From contig NZ_AP022563.1 of the NCBI RefSeq assembly GCF_010726645.1, positions 5,022,001 through 5,086,000 of the forward strand: 64,000 nucleotides of DNA, in the 5' to 3' direction. Source of the stretch: Mycolicibacterium duvalii. GTDB lineage: Bacteria; Actinomycetota; Actinomycetes; Mycobacteriales; Mycobacteriaceae. Below, piece after piece: positions 34,365 to 43,098 of the stretch; positions within the stretch are counted from its first letter, which is position 1, and the number at the start of each line of letters is the position of its first letter. A program made the translations under genes and the position numbers. The notes beneath the pieces are model-generated. The model was not told the origin of the DNA and did not search any database. It saw only the letters and a list, made by a program, of their open reading frames with translations.

Positions 34365-36716
34365 ATGAACCGAAAAAATGTGATCCGCACACTCACGGTG
34401 ATCGCCGTGGTGTTGTTGCTCGGTTGGTCGTTCTTCTACTTCAGCGACGACACCCGCGGATACAAGCCCGTCGACACGTCCGTCGCGGTGGCCCAGATCG
34501 CCGGCGACAACGTCGACAAGGCGCAGCTCGACGACCGCGAACAACAGCTTCGGCTGGAGCTGAAGAACGAGGTCGAGGGCAGCAAGCAGATCATCACCAA
34601 GTACCCGACCGGGTACGGCGTGCCGCTGTTCGAGCAGCTGCAGAGCAAGAACGCCAAGATCAACACGGTGGTCAACCAGAGCAGCATGCTCGGCACGCTG
34701 CTGATCTACATGCTCCCGTTGCTGTTGCTGGTCGCGCTGTTCGTGATGTTCTCCCGCATGCAGACCGGCGGCCGGATGGGCTTCGGCTTCGGCAAGTCCA
34801 AGGCCAAGCAGCTTTCCAAGGACATGCCCAAGACCACGTTCGCCGACGTCGCCGGCGTCGACGAGGCGGTCGAGGAGCTCTACGAGATCAAGGACTTCCT
34901 GCAGAACCCGTCGCGGTATCAGGCGCTGGGCGCCAAGATCCCGCGCGGCGTGCTGCTCTACGGTCCGCCCGGCACCGGTAAGACGCTGCTGGCCCGCGCC
35001 GTGGCGGGGGAAGCCGGCGTCCCGTTCTTCACCATCTCGGGCTCGGATTTCGTCGAGATGTTCGTCGGGGTCGGCGCCTCCCGCGTGCGCGACATGTTCG
35101 AACAGGCCAAGCAGAACAGCCCGTGCATCATCTTCGTCGACGAGATCGACGCGGTCGGTCGCCAGCGTGGTGCGGGTATGGGCGGCGGCCACGACGAACG
35201 CGAACAGACGCTGAACCAGCTGCTGGTGGAGATGGACGGCTTCGGCGACCGCCAGGGCGTCATCCTCATCGCGGCCACCAACCGGCCCGACATCCTCGAC
35301 CCGGCCCTGCTGCGGCCCGGCCGCTTCGACCGCCAGATCCCGGTCACCAGCCCCGACCTGGCCGGCCGCAAGTCCGTGCTGCGGGTGCACTCGCAGGGCA
35401 AGCCGATGGCTCCCGATGCCGACCTCGACGGGCTGGCCAAGCGCACCGTCGGGATGTCGGGCGCCGACCTGGCCAACGTGATCAACGAGGCCGCGCTGCT
35501 GACGGCCCGGGAGAACGGCACCGTGATCACCGGCGCCGCGCTCGAGGAAGCCGTCGACCGCGTCGTCGGCGGTCCGCGCCGCAAGAGCCGGATCATCAGC
35601 GAACAGGAGAAGAAGATCACGGCCTACCACGAGGGTGGGCACACCCTCGCGGCGTGGGCGATGCCCGACATCGAGCCGATCTACAAGGTGACGATCCTGG
35701 CCCGCGGCCGCACCGGCGGCCACGCCGTGGCCGTCCCCGAAGACGACAAGGGCCTGATGACCCGGTCGGAGATGATCGCCCGGCTGGTCTTCGCGATGGG
35801 CGGCCGCGCCGCCGAGGAACTGGTGTTCCGTGAGCCCACCACCGGCGCGGTGTCCGACATCGAGCAGGCCACCAAGATCGCCCGCGCCATGGTCACCGAG
35901 TACGGCATGAGTTCCAAGCTGGGTGCGGTGCGCTACGGCACCGAGCACGGTGATCCGTTCCTAGGTCGCACGATGGGCACCCAGGCCGACTACAGCCACG
36001 AGGTCGCCCGCGACATCGACGACGAGATCCGCAAGCTCATCGAGGCCGCCCACACCGAGGCGTGGGAGATCCTCACCGAGTACCGCGACGTGCTCGACAC
36101 GCTGGCCGGGCAGCTGCTCGAGAAGGAGACGCTGCACCGCAACGAGCTCGAGGCGATCTTCTCCGACGTGAAGAAGCGCCCACGACTGACCATGTTCGAC
36201 GACTTCGGCGGGCGGATCCCGTCGGACAAGCCGCCGATCAAGACGCCGGGCGAGTTGGCCATCGAACGCGGCGAGCCGTGGCCCAAACCCGTGCCCGAAC
36301 CGGCCTTCAAGACCGCCATCGCGCAAGCCTCCAAAGCCGCTGCCGAATCGGGCAACAACGGTGCCAACGGTGCCAGTGGTGCCCACGGCGCCAACGGCGC
36401 TCCCAACGGTCCGACCCAGCCCGACTACGGCGCCCCCGCGGGCTGGCACGCGCCGGGCTGGCCGCCGCCACCCCAACAGCAGCAGCCCCAGCGACCGCAG
36501 CCCCAGCATCAGGGGCCGCCGCAGCATCAGCAGCCCCAGCACCAGCAGCCGCAGGGCTATTGGTATCCGCCGTCGGGCTGGCAGGGTGCGCCGGCGCCGC
36601 ACTACCCGCCCTACCAGCAGCCCCCGCAGCAGAGCGGCCAGCAGGACCAGGGCAACGAGAACGGGCGCGACCACGGACGTCACGAAGGCCGTAACGACGC
36701 GCCCCGCCGGGACTAG
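34365..36716 (+). CDS. ftsH: ATP-dependent zinc metalloprotease FtsH, 783 aa
   Basis: This is the membrane AAA+ protease that degrades damaged membrane and short-lived proteins. TM1 (about residues 4-24) and TM2 (about 110-130) enclose a periplasmic domain. Walker A 'GPPGTGKT', Walker B 'IIFVDEIDAVG', the second region of homology 'ATNRPDILDPALLRPGRFD', and zinc motif 'HEGGH' with the third ligand in 'TGAVSDIEQAT' are all present. The C-terminal 130 residues are low complexity (Gly-Ala-Asn, then Gln/Pro/His-rich), cytoplasmic and unusual outside mycobacteria. The divergent promoter region to ephA is 137 bp. It is followed 28 bp later by folE. Confidence 0.97.
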   Translation: MNRKNVIRTLTVIAVVLLLGWSFFYFSDDTRGYKPVDTSVAVAQIAGDNVDKAQLDDREQQLRLELKNEVEGSKQIITKYPTGYGVPLFEQLQSKNAKINTVVNQSSMLGTLLIYMLPLLLLVALFVMFSRMQTGGRMGFGFGKSKAKQLSKDMPKTTFADVAGVDEAVEELYEIKDFLQNPSRYQALGAKIPRGVLLYGPPGTGKTLLARAVAGEAGVPFFTISGSDFVEMFVGVGASRVRDMFEQAKQNSPCIIFVDEIDAVGRQRGAGMGGGHDEREQTLNQLLVEMDGFGDRQGVILIAATNRPDILDPALLRPGRFDRQIPVTSPDLAGRKSVLRVHSQGKPMAPDADLDGLAKRTVGMSGADLANVINEAALLTARENGTVITGAALEEAVDRVVGGPRRKSRIISEQEKKITAYHEGGHTLAAWAMPDIEPIYKVTILARGRTGGHAVAVPEDDKGLMTRSEMIARLVFAMGGRAAEELVFREPTTGAVSDIEQATKIARAMVTEYGMSSKLGAVRYGTEHGDPFLGRTMGTQADYSHEVARDIDDEIRKLIEAAHTEAWEILTEYRDVLDTLAGQLLEKETLHRNELEAIFSDVKKRPRLTMFDDFGGRIPSDKPPIKTPGELAIERGEPWPKPVPEPAFKTAIAQASKAAAESGNNGANGASGAHGANGAPNGPTQPDYGAPAGWHAPGWPPPPQQQQPQRPQPQHQGPPQHQQPQHQQPQGYWYPPSGWQGAPAPHYPPYQQPPQQSGQQDQGNENGRDHGRHEGRNDAPRRD
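36475..36560 (+). repeat. CAGCAGCCCCAG-type low-complexity repeat inside ftsH
   Basis: Imperfect short tandem repeats of CAGCAG, CAGCCCCAG and CAGCATCAG encode a Gln/Pro/His-rich tail. Such repeats may vary in copy number between strains. Confidence 0.6.
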
Positions 36717-36744
36717 ACCGGCCGACAACCGAATGGAGACATCG

Positions 36745-37353
36745 ATGACGCGGTCGCACAACAACTCGGCCACGATCACCCTCGCCACATTCGACCAGGC
36801 CCGCGCGGAGGCAGCTGTTCGCGAGCTGCTGATCGCCGTCGGCGAAGACCCCGACCGGGAGGGTCTGGTCGACACGCCGGCCCGGGTGGCCCGCGCCTAC
36901 CGGGAGATCTTCGCCGGGCTCTACACCGACCCCGACGACGTCCTCAAGACCATGTTCGACGAGCAGCACGATGAGCTCGTGCTGGTCAAGGACATCCCGA
37001 TGTACTCGACCTGCGAACATCACCTGGTGTCGTTCCACGGGGTGGCGCATGTCGGCTACATCCCCGGCGAGGACGGCCGGGTCACCGGGCTGTCGAAGCT
37101 GGCCCGGGTGGTCGATCTGTACGCCAAGCGGCCGCAGGTGCAGGAGCGGCTGACCGCGCAGGTGGCCGACGCGCTGATGCGCAGGCTCGACCCGCGCGGC
37201 GTCATCGTGGTCATCGAGGCCGAGCACCTGTGCATGGCGATGCGCGGCATCCGGAAGCCCGGGGCGGTCACGACGACCTCGGCGGTGCGCGGACAGTTCA
37301 AGACCGACAAGGCATCTCGCGCCGAAGCTCTGGACCTGATCCTTCGCAAGTGA
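36745..37353 (+). CDS. folE: GTP cyclohydrolase I, 202 aa
   Basis: This enzyme catalyses the first step of folate synthesis, GTP to 7,8-dihydroneopterin triphosphate. Zinc ligands are in 'YSTCEHHLVSF' (Cys and His) and 'AEHLCMAMRG' (Cys), and 'GLSKLARVVDLYAKRPQVQE' is the family signature. The ATG at 36745 has GGAG upstream. Its stop codon overlaps the folP GTG (GTGA), so it opens the folate operon after ftsH. Confidence 0.97.
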   Translation: MTRSHNNSATITLATFDQARAEAAVRELLIAVGEDPDREGLVDTPARVARAYREIFAGLYTDPDDVLKTMFDEQHDELVLVKDIPMYSTCEHHLVSFHGVAHVGYIPGEDGRVTGLSKLARVVDLYAKRPQVQERLTAQVADALMRRLDPRGVIVVIEAEHLCMAMRGIRKPGAVTTTSAVRGQFKTDKASRAEALDLILRK

Positions 37354-38192
37354 GTCCAGCTGTGCAGGTGATGGGCGTGGTCAACGTCACCGACGACTCC
37401 TTCTCCGACGGCGGTCTGTTCCTCGACCGCGATCGCGCGATCGAGCACGGCGTCGGGCTCGCGGCCGCGGGCGCGGCGATCGTCGACGTCGGCGGTGAGT
37501 CCACCCGCCCCGGCGCGGTGCGCGTCGACCCCGACATCGAGACCGCGCGGGTGCTGCCCGTGATCAGAGAACTCGCCCAGCAATCGATCACGGTCAGCAT
37601 CGACACCATGCACGCGAAGGTGGCCGCCGCGGCCGTGGCGCACGGCGCGTCGATCGTCAACGACGTGTCCGGGGGCCGGGCCGACCCGGACATGGTCCGG
37701 GTGGTCGCCGAGGCCGGGGTGCCGTGGGTGTTGATGCACTGGCGGTCGGTGGGGCAGGACCGGCCCCACGAGGTACCCGACTACGGCGACGTGGTCACCG
37801 AGGTGCGTGACGAACTGCTCTCGGGGGTGGACGCCGCCGTCACCGCCGGGGTGGACCCGGCCAAGCTGATCATCGATCCGGGCCTCGGGTTCGCCAAGAC
37901 CGCAGCGCACAACTGGGCGCTGCTGGCGGCGCTGCCCGATTTCGTCGCGACCGGTATCCCGGTGCTGGTGGGGGCTTCGCGCAAACGGTTCCTCGGCACG
38001 CTGCTCGCCGGCCCCGACGGGCGGCCCCGCCCGCCGGACGGGCGCGAAACCGCCACCGCGGTGATCTCGGCGCTGGCCGGCTGGCACGGCGCCTGGGGCG
38101 TGCGGGTGCACGACGTCGCGGCCTCGGTCGACGCGCTCGCGGTGGTCTCGGCCTGGCAGGACGCGGCGCACGGGAAGGGGTCACGTGACTGA
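37350..38192 (+). CDS. folP: Dihydropteroate synthase, 280 aa
   Basis: This enzyme joins 6-hydroxymethyl-dihydropterin diphosphate with p-aminobenzoate and is the target of sulfonamides. Signatures 'VMGVVNVTDDSFSDGG' (diphosphate loop), 'DVGGESTRPGA', 'SIDTMHAKVA', 'DPGLGFAKT' and 'VGASRKRFLG' are intact. It resembles M. tuberculosis FolP1, starting with GTG overlapping the folE stop. It overlaps folB by 8 bp. Confidence 0.96.
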   Translation: MSPAVQVMGVVNVTDDSFSDGGLFLDRDRAIEHGVGLAAAGAAIVDVGGESTRPGAVRVDPDIETARVLPVIRELAQQSITVSIDTMHAKVAAAAVAHGASIVNDVSGGRADPDMVRVVAEAGVPWVLMHWRSVGQDRPHEVPDYGDVVTEVRDELLSGVDAAVTAGVDPAKLIIDPGLGFAKTAAHNWALLAALPDFVATGIPVLVGASRKRFLGTLLAGPDGRPRPPDGRETATAVISALAGWHGAWGVRVHDVAASVDALAVVSAWQDAAHGKGSRD

Positions 38193-38571
38193 CCGGATCG
38201 AGTTGCGCGGCCTGCGGGTCCGCGGCTTCCACGGCGTGTACGACCACGAGCGGCGCGAGGGCCAGGACTTCGTCGTCGACATCACGGTCTGGATGGACCT
38301 CGACGTCGCGGCCGCCAGCGATGACCTGGCCGACACCCTCGATTACGGTGCGCTGGCGCAGCGGGCCGCCGACGTGGTGGCCGGGCCGCCGCGTCAGCTG
38401 ATCGAGACGGTGGCCGCGGAGATCGCCGACGGCGTGCTGGCCGACGAGCGGGTGCACGCCACCGAAGTGGTGGTGCACAAGCCGACGGCCCCGATCCCGC
38501 TGGAGTTCGCCGACGTGGCGGTGGTGGCCCGCCGGTCGCGCCGCGGCGGGCAAGGGGCGCCACCGGCTTGA
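38185..38571 (+). CDS. folB: Dihydroneopterin aldolase, 128 aa
   Basis: This enzyme converts 7,8-dihydroneopterin to 6-hydroxymethyl-dihydropterin and glycolaldehyde. 'LRGLRVRGFHGVYDHER' at the N-terminus, the conserved Tyr in 'TLDYGALAQ', the substrate-binding Glu in 'LIETVAAEIAD' and the Lys in 'VHKPTAPI' are family features. GTG 38185 lies inside the end of folP. The stop codon overlaps the TTG of folK. Confidence 0.95.
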   Translation: MTDRIELRGLRVRGFHGVYDHERREGQDFVVDITVWMDLDVAAASDDLADTLDYGALAQRAADVVAGPPRQLIETVAAEIADGVLADERVHATEVVVHKPTAPIPLEFADVAVVARRSRRGGQGAPPA

Positions 38572-39086
38572 CCACCACAGTGCTTTCCATCGGGTCCAAC
38601 CTCGGGGACCGATCGGCTCACCTGCAGTCGGTGCTCGACGCGCTCGGCGCCGCGGTGCGCGCGGTGTCCCCGGTCTACGAGACCGCGGCCTGGGGCGGGG
38701 TCGAACAGGGCCCGTTCCTCAACGCGGTGGTAGTGGCCGATGACCCCGCCCGCGACGCGCACGCCTGGTTGGCGCGCGCACACGAGATCGAGGACGCGGC
38801 CCGGCGGGTGCGTACCCAGCACTGGGGTCCGCGCACGCTCGACGTCGACCTGGTCCAGGTCCGCACCGACGACGGCGAGGTGACGGTCGACGACGACGTG
38901 CTGACGCTTCCGCACCGGCACGCGCACCAGCGCGCGTTCGTTCTGGTGCCGTGGCTGGCCGTGGAGCCCGACGCGACGCTGACGCAGACCGGTTCCCGCG
39001 TCGCGGTGGCGACGCTGCTCGCCGGCCTGAAGCCGGCCGAGCGGGCGGGCGTGCGGGAAACGGATCTGCAGCTGGTGGTCCGCTGA
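38568..39086 (+). CDS. folK: 6-hydroxymethyl-7,8-dihydropterin pyrophosphokinase, 172 aa
   Basis: This enzyme transfers diphosphate from ATP to the pterin. 'LSIGSNLGDR' at the N-terminus, 'PVYETAAWGG', and 'RTQHWGPRTLDVDLV' with the two metal-binding Asp residues are the HPPK signatures, and 'LPHRHAHQRAFVLVPW' follows. The start TTG overlaps the folB stop (TTGA). The stop overlaps the next ATG by one base (TGATG). Confidence 0.95.
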   Translation: MTTTVLSIGSNLGDRSAHLQSVLDALGAAVRAVSPVYETAAWGGVEQGPFLNAVVVADDPARDAHAWLARAHEIEDAARRVRTQHWGPRTLDVDLVQVRTDDGEVTVDDDVLTLPHRHAHQRAFVLVPWLAVEPDATLTQTGSRVAVATLLAGLKPAERAGVRETDLQLVVR

Positions 39087-39562
39087 TGGGGCCGACCCGG
39101 GTGCGTGACCTGGCCGCGGCTGTCGCCGTGACCACGGTGCTCGGCTACCTGCTGGTGCGCATCGTCTACCGGTGGTTCCCGCCGATCACGGTCTGGACCG
39201 GGGTGTCGCTGCTGGGTGTCGCGGTGGCCGTCGCCGGGTGGGGCTTCTACGTGCGCGCCCGAATCCGCGACGGCGACATCGGGGTCGGGGTGAACAGGCT
39301 GCACCCGCTGGCGGTGGCGCGCTCGGTCGTCATCGCCAAGGCCTGCGCGTGGATGGGTGGCGTGGTGCTGGGCTGGTGGCTCGGGGTGGCGGTCTACCTG
39401 GTGCCGCGACGTAGCGAACTGCGCGTGGCCGCGCAGGATTTCCCCGGCGTCGCGGTGGCCGCGCTGTGCGCGCTGGCACTGGTGATCGCGGGGTTGTGGC
39501 TGCAGCATTGCTGCAAGTCGCCAGACGACGCGTCCGCCGACGCCGAGCCGGCCCCGGATTGA
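39086..39562 (+). CDS. DUF3180 membrane protein (Rv3605c-like), 158 aa
   Basis: This is a small membrane protein with four hydrophobic helices (about residues 7-28, 34-55, 77-98 and 116-138) and a short acidic tail. It always follows folK in mycobacteria, as far as I recall, but its role is unknown; pterin transport or a structural role would be speculation. The ATG overlaps the folK stop by one base, so it is translated as part of the folate operon. Confidence 0.85.
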   Translation: MGPTRVRDLAAAVAVTTVLGYLLVRIVYRWFPPITVWTGVSLLGVAVAVAGWGFYVRARIRDGDIGVGVNRLHPLAVARSVVIAKACAWMGGVVLGWWLGVAVYLVPRRSELRVAAQDFPGVAVAALCALALVIAGLWLQHCCKSPDDASADAEPAPD

Positions 39563-39617
39563 TCATGTGCCGGTCGAATCGCCGTGACGGTCGACACGCC
39601 AGACGACCAGTCGCAGG

Positions 39618-39632
39618 TACAGTCGCCCCATG
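39618..39632 (+). promoter_or_regulatory. TANNNT -10 box for the DUF6779-like gene (leaderless)
   Basis: TACAGT (39618-39623) lies 12 bases before the ATG at 39630, with no ribosome site between. Confidence 0.5.
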
Positions 39633-40721
39633 ATGGATCCGACCCGCGGCGCCCGGCTTCGGCGCAGCGGTCGAAGGCCGGGTTGGATCTTGCTGACGGT
39701 GTTGCTGGTGCTGGCGATCGGCGCCAGCTCGGCGCTGGTGTTCACCAACCGCGTCGAGCTGCTCAAGCTCGCCGTGATCCTGGCGCTGTGGGCCGCGGTC
39801 GTCGCCGCGTTCGTGTCGGTGATCTACCGCCGCCAGTCCGACAGCGACCAGGCCAAGGTCCGCGACCTGAAGTTGGTCTACGACCTGCAGCTGGAGCGGG
39901 AGATCTCGGCGCGCCGCGAATACGAGCTGACCGTGGAGGCCCATCTGCGCCGCGAACTCGCCGCAGAACTGCGGGAGCAGTCCGCCGATGAGGTCGGGGC
40001 GCTGCGCGCCGAACTGGCCGCGCTGCGGGCCAACCTCGAGTACCTGTTCGACACCGACCTGTCGCACCGCCACGCGATCGAGGACCGCAGCCGGCCGGCG
40101 CTGGGGGAATGGGCTTCGGGTGCCGAGGCCGCCGGCCGGGTCAGCAGCAGCCGCGTCGACACCGCCGAGGAGGTCGGCGTGGGCGCCGGCTATGCCGACG
40201 CCCACGCCCCGGACACGGTCGAGAGCCCGATCATCGACGTGCCCGCGGTGCCGCATCCGGAGGAAGCGCCCGCCGCGGAACCGTCGGGTGCGCACCGGCG
40301 CGCCGGCGAGGACGCCCCGCGTCGCCATCACCGCGACGAGGCCCCGGCCGCGGCCGCGCACTGGGCACCCCCGACACCGGCTCCGCCGCACGCCCCCGAG
40401 CCGCAGATGCCGTGGCTGCCGCCGCAACAGCAGCCCGCACCGGCCTCTCCGCCGCCTCCGCCGCAGCAGCAGCCGGTGATGCCGCCACCGGCGCAACCGC
40501 AGAGCGAGTACGTCGGCCGTCGCCGGCGCGACGACGCCCCACCGGTCGGCAGGCACTACGCCGCGCCCGAACCGGAGCCCGAGCCGGAGCCGCCGCCGGC
40601 CCCGCCCGAGGACGACGAGGGCGGCGGCGCGCACACCGGCGGCCAGTCGGTGGCCGAACTCCTGGCCCGGCTGCAGGCGTCGCCGGCGCCGGGCGGGCGG
40701 CGCAGGCGCCGCGACGAGTGA
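39630..40721 (+). CDS. Membrane protein with coiled coil and Pro-rich C-terminus (Rv3604c-like), 363 aa
   Basis: Two hydrophobic helices (about residues 18-38 and 46-66) are followed by a charged helical region with heptad-like Leu/Ala (about 75-150, 'ELTVEAHLRRELAAELREQ'). A long Pro/Ala/Gln/His-rich cytoplasmic tail follows. No catalytic motif is visible. It probably corresponds to the DUF6779 family and M. tuberculosis Rv3604c. It has its own leaderless-type promoter, so it is partly independent of the folate operon. Function unknown. Confidence 0.82.
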   Translation: MMDPTRGARLRRSGRRPGWILLTVLLVLAIGASSALVFTNRVELLKLAVILALWAAVVAAFVSVIYRRQSDSDQAKVRDLKLVYDLQLEREISARREYELTVEAHLRRELAAELREQSADEVGALRAELAALRANLEYLFDTDLSHRHAIEDRSRPALGEWASGAEAAGRVSSSRVDTAEEVGVGAGYADAHAPDTVESPIIDVPAVPHPEEAPAAEPSGAHRRAGEDAPRRHHRDEAPAAAAHWAPPTPAPPHAPEPQMPWLPPQQQPAPASPPPPPQQQPVMPPPAQPQSEYVGRRRRDDAPPVGRHYAAPEPEPEPEPPPAPPEDDEGGGAHTGGQSVAELLARLQASPAPGGRRRRRDE

Positions 40722-40798
40722 GCTAGGCTTTCATCGACCGTCCGGTACCCGATCGTCGGGACTGGAACGAACCGAATGAATCTGCGAGGTCGTCTGCG

Positions 40799-41746
40799 AT
40801 GGTGCAGCCCCCCGCCGGCGGGAAGCTTCCGCATGACGGGCTACGTCCCGCCCGCCTCACGATCGGAGTGATCTCCGCGGGCCGTGTCGGCACGGCCCTC
40901 GGGGCAGCGCTGGAGCGCTCCGACCACGTCGTCGCGGCCTGCAGCGCGGTGTCCGCGGCGTCGCGCCGGCGTGCGCAGCGCTGGCTCCCCGACACCGCGG
41001 TGCTGCCCGTCGACGAAGTCCCGGCGCGCGCCGAACTGCTGCTGCTGGCCGTTCCGGACGCCGAACTCCCGGCGCTGGTGCGCGGTCTGGCCGCTACCTC
41101 GGTGGTGCGGCCGAACACGATCGTCGCGCACACGTCGGGTGCCAACGGCATCGCGGTGCTGGAGCCGCTGACCGAACAGGGAGCTCTGCCGCTGGCGATC
41201 CATCCCGCGATGACCTTCGCCGGCACCGATGAAGACGTCGACCGCTTGCGCGGAACCTGTTTCGGGATCACCGCCGCCGACGAGATCGGTTACGCGATTG
41301 CGCAATCGCTGGTCCTCGAGATCGGCGGCGAACCCTTTCGGGTCCGCGAGGACGCCCGCACGCTCTACCACGCCGCACTGGCACATGCATCCAACCATCT
41401 CGTCACGCTGGTGCTCGACGCGGCCGAAGCGCTGCGTGGCGCATTGTGGGGCCAGGAGTTGCTGGGGCAGCAGCCCATCGACGACACCCCCGGTGGCGTC
41501 GCCGAGCGGATCATCGGCCCGTTGGCACGCGCGTCACTGGAGAACGCGCTGCAGCGCGGCCAGGCCGCATTGACCGGGCCGGTCGCGCGCGGCGACGCCG
41601 CCGCGGTGGCCGGTCACCTGCAGGCACTGGCCGAGGTGGATCCCGATGTGGCACAGGCCTACCGGACCAACGCCCGCCGCACCGCACAGCGGGCGGACGC
41701 ACCGCAGGAAGTTCTCGACGCGCTCGCGGAAGCAGGACAGGGATGA
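40799..41746 (+). CDS. Rossmann-fold and DUF2520 domain protein (Rv3603c-like), 315 aa
   Basis: This is a dinucleotide-binding protein: 'LTIGVISAGRVGTALGAAL' (about residues 20-38) is a Rossmann glycine motif, followed by a C-terminal helical DUF2520 domain. It is related to ketopantoate reductase/F420-dependent oxidoreductase folds. It overlaps panC by 4 bp (ATGA), and this pairing is conserved, so a role in pantothenate synthesis or its control is likely but unproven. A TAGGCT box at 40734-40739 may be its -10. Confidence 0.87.
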   Translation: MVQPPAGGKLPHDGLRPARLTIGVISAGRVGTALGAALERSDHVVAACSAVSAASRRRAQRWLPDTAVLPVDEVPARAELLLLAVPDAELPALVRGLAATSVVRPNTIVAHTSGANGIAVLEPLTEQGALPLAIHPAMTFAGTDEDVDRLRGTCFGITAADEIGYAIAQSLVLEIGGEPFRVREDARTLYHAALAHASNHLVTLVLDAAEALRGALWGQELLGQQPIDDTPGGVAERIIGPLARASLENALQRGQAALTGPVARGDAAAVAGHLQALAEVDPDVAQAYRTNARRTAQRADAPQEVLDALAEAGQG

Positions 41747-42687
41747 TCGCCGGACCGACGCCGAAGTTCACGGCCGACCAGCTCAACGTCTACACCCGGC
41801 CCTCCGATGTGTCCGCGGTGACCAGGGCGCTGCGGACCACCGGACGCCGAATCGTGTTGGTGCCCACCATGGGTGCGCTGCACGACGGACATCTGAGTTT
41901 GATCCGCGCGGCCAAGCGGGTGCAGGGCGCGATGGTGGTGGTGTCGATCTTCGTCAACCCGCTGCAGTTCGCCGAAGGTGAAGACCTCGACGCCTACCCC
42001 CGTACGCTGGACGACGACCTCGCGGCATTGCGCGCCGAGGGCGTGCAGATCGTGTTCACCCCGACCGAACACGACATGTACCCGGCCGGCAAGCGTACCG
42101 GCGTGGTACCCGGACCGTTGGGTGCCGAGCTCGAAGGAGACTCCCGGCCAACGCACTTCGCCGGGGTGCTGACCGTGGTGCTCAAGCTGTTCAACGTGGT
42201 GGCACCGGACCGCGCCTACTTCGGCGAGAAGGACTACCAGCAGCTCACGCTGATCCGGCAGATGGTCACCGACCTGGATCTGAGGATCGGCGTCGTCGGT
42301 GTCCCGATCGTCCGGGAGCCCGACGGTCTGGCCATGTCGTCGCGCAACCGCTACCTCGACCCGGTACAGCGGGAGCAGGCTGGGGCGTTGTCGGCGGCGC
42401 TGCTGGCCGGGATGTACGCCGCCAGTGGGGGAGTGACGGCCGCCCTCGACGCCGCTCGCGCCGTACTCGACGAGGTGCCCGACCTCGAGCTCGACTACCT
42501 GGAAGTGCGAGACCCGATGCTCGGTCCCGCGCCGGCCGAAGGTCCCGCGCGGATGCTGGTCGCGGCACGGCTGGGTTCCACCCGGCTGTTGGACAACATC
42601 GCCGTCGACATCGGCGCAAGCGCCGGTATCGACGGCCACCCCCGCAGCTCGACCGAACAGAGTCACGAATTGCCCTGGAGGAACTGA
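41743..42687 (+). CDS. panC: Pantothenate synthetase, 314 aa
   Basis: This enzyme joins pantoate and beta-alanine using ATP. 'PTMGALHDGHLSLIR' (HxGH), 'IFVNPLQF', 'FFGEKDYQQL'-type 'YFGEKDYQQLTLIRQ' and 'MSSRNRYL' (in place of KMSKS) are the family motifs. The ATG overlaps the upstream stop (ATGA), and its own stop overlaps the panD ATG by one base. Confidence 0.97.
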   Translation: MIAGPTPKFTADQLNVYTRPSDVSAVTRALRTTGRRIVLVPTMGALHDGHLSLIRAAKRVQGAMVVVSIFVNPLQFAEGEDLDAYPRTLDDDLAALRAEGVQIVFTPTEHDMYPAGKRTGVVPGPLGAELEGDSRPTHFAGVLTVVLKLFNVVAPDRAYFGEKDYQQLTLIRQMVTDLDLRIGVVGVPIVREPDGLAMSSRNRYLDPVQREQAGALSAALLAGMYAASGGVTAALDAARAVLDEVPDLELDYLEVRDPMLGPAPAEGPARMLVAARLGSTRLLDNIAVDIGASAGIDGHPRSSTEQSHELPWRN

Positions 42688-43094
42688 TGTTTCGAACCAT
42701 GCTGAAATCCAAGATTCATCGCGCCACGGTGACGCAGGCCGACCTGCACTACGTCGGGTCGGTGACTGTGGACGCCGACCTGATGGATGCCGCCGATCTC
42801 ATCGAGGGTGAGCAGGTCACGATCGTCGACGTCGACAACGGCGCCCGGTTGGTCACCTATGTGATCACCGGTGAGCGGGGCAGCGGGGTCATCGGGATCA
42901 ACGGGGCTGCAGCGCATCTGGTGCATCCCGGTGATCTGGTGATCCTGATCGCCTACGGCACCATGGAGGACGCGGAGGCCAGGACCTACCGGCCGCGGGT
43001 GGTCTTCGTCGACGCCGAGAACCGTCCGATCGACCTGGGCGACGACCCGGCCGGCGTCCCCGCGGACGCGTCCGGGCTGTTGTCGCCGAGGTGA
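42687..43094 (+). CDS. panD: Aspartate 1-decarboxylase proenzyme, 135 aa
   Basis: This pyruvoyl enzyme makes beta-alanine from aspartate. The self-cleavage site is Gly24-Ser25 in 'LHYVGSVTVDADLMDA'; the Ser becomes the pyruvoyl group. 'KSKIHRATVTQ' and 'GVIGINGAAAHLV' are typical. It is one base overlapped with panC. In M. tuberculosis the C-terminus of PanD is where pyrazinoic acid acts; a comparable extended tail is present here. Confidence 0.97.
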   Translation: MFRTMLKSKIHRATVTQADLHYVGSVTVDADLMDAADLIEGEQVTIVDVDNGARLVTYVITGERGSGVIGINGAAAHLVHPGDLVILIAYGTMEDAEARTYRPRVVFVDAENRPIDLGDDPAGVPADASGLLSPR

Positions 43095-43098
43095 TGGC

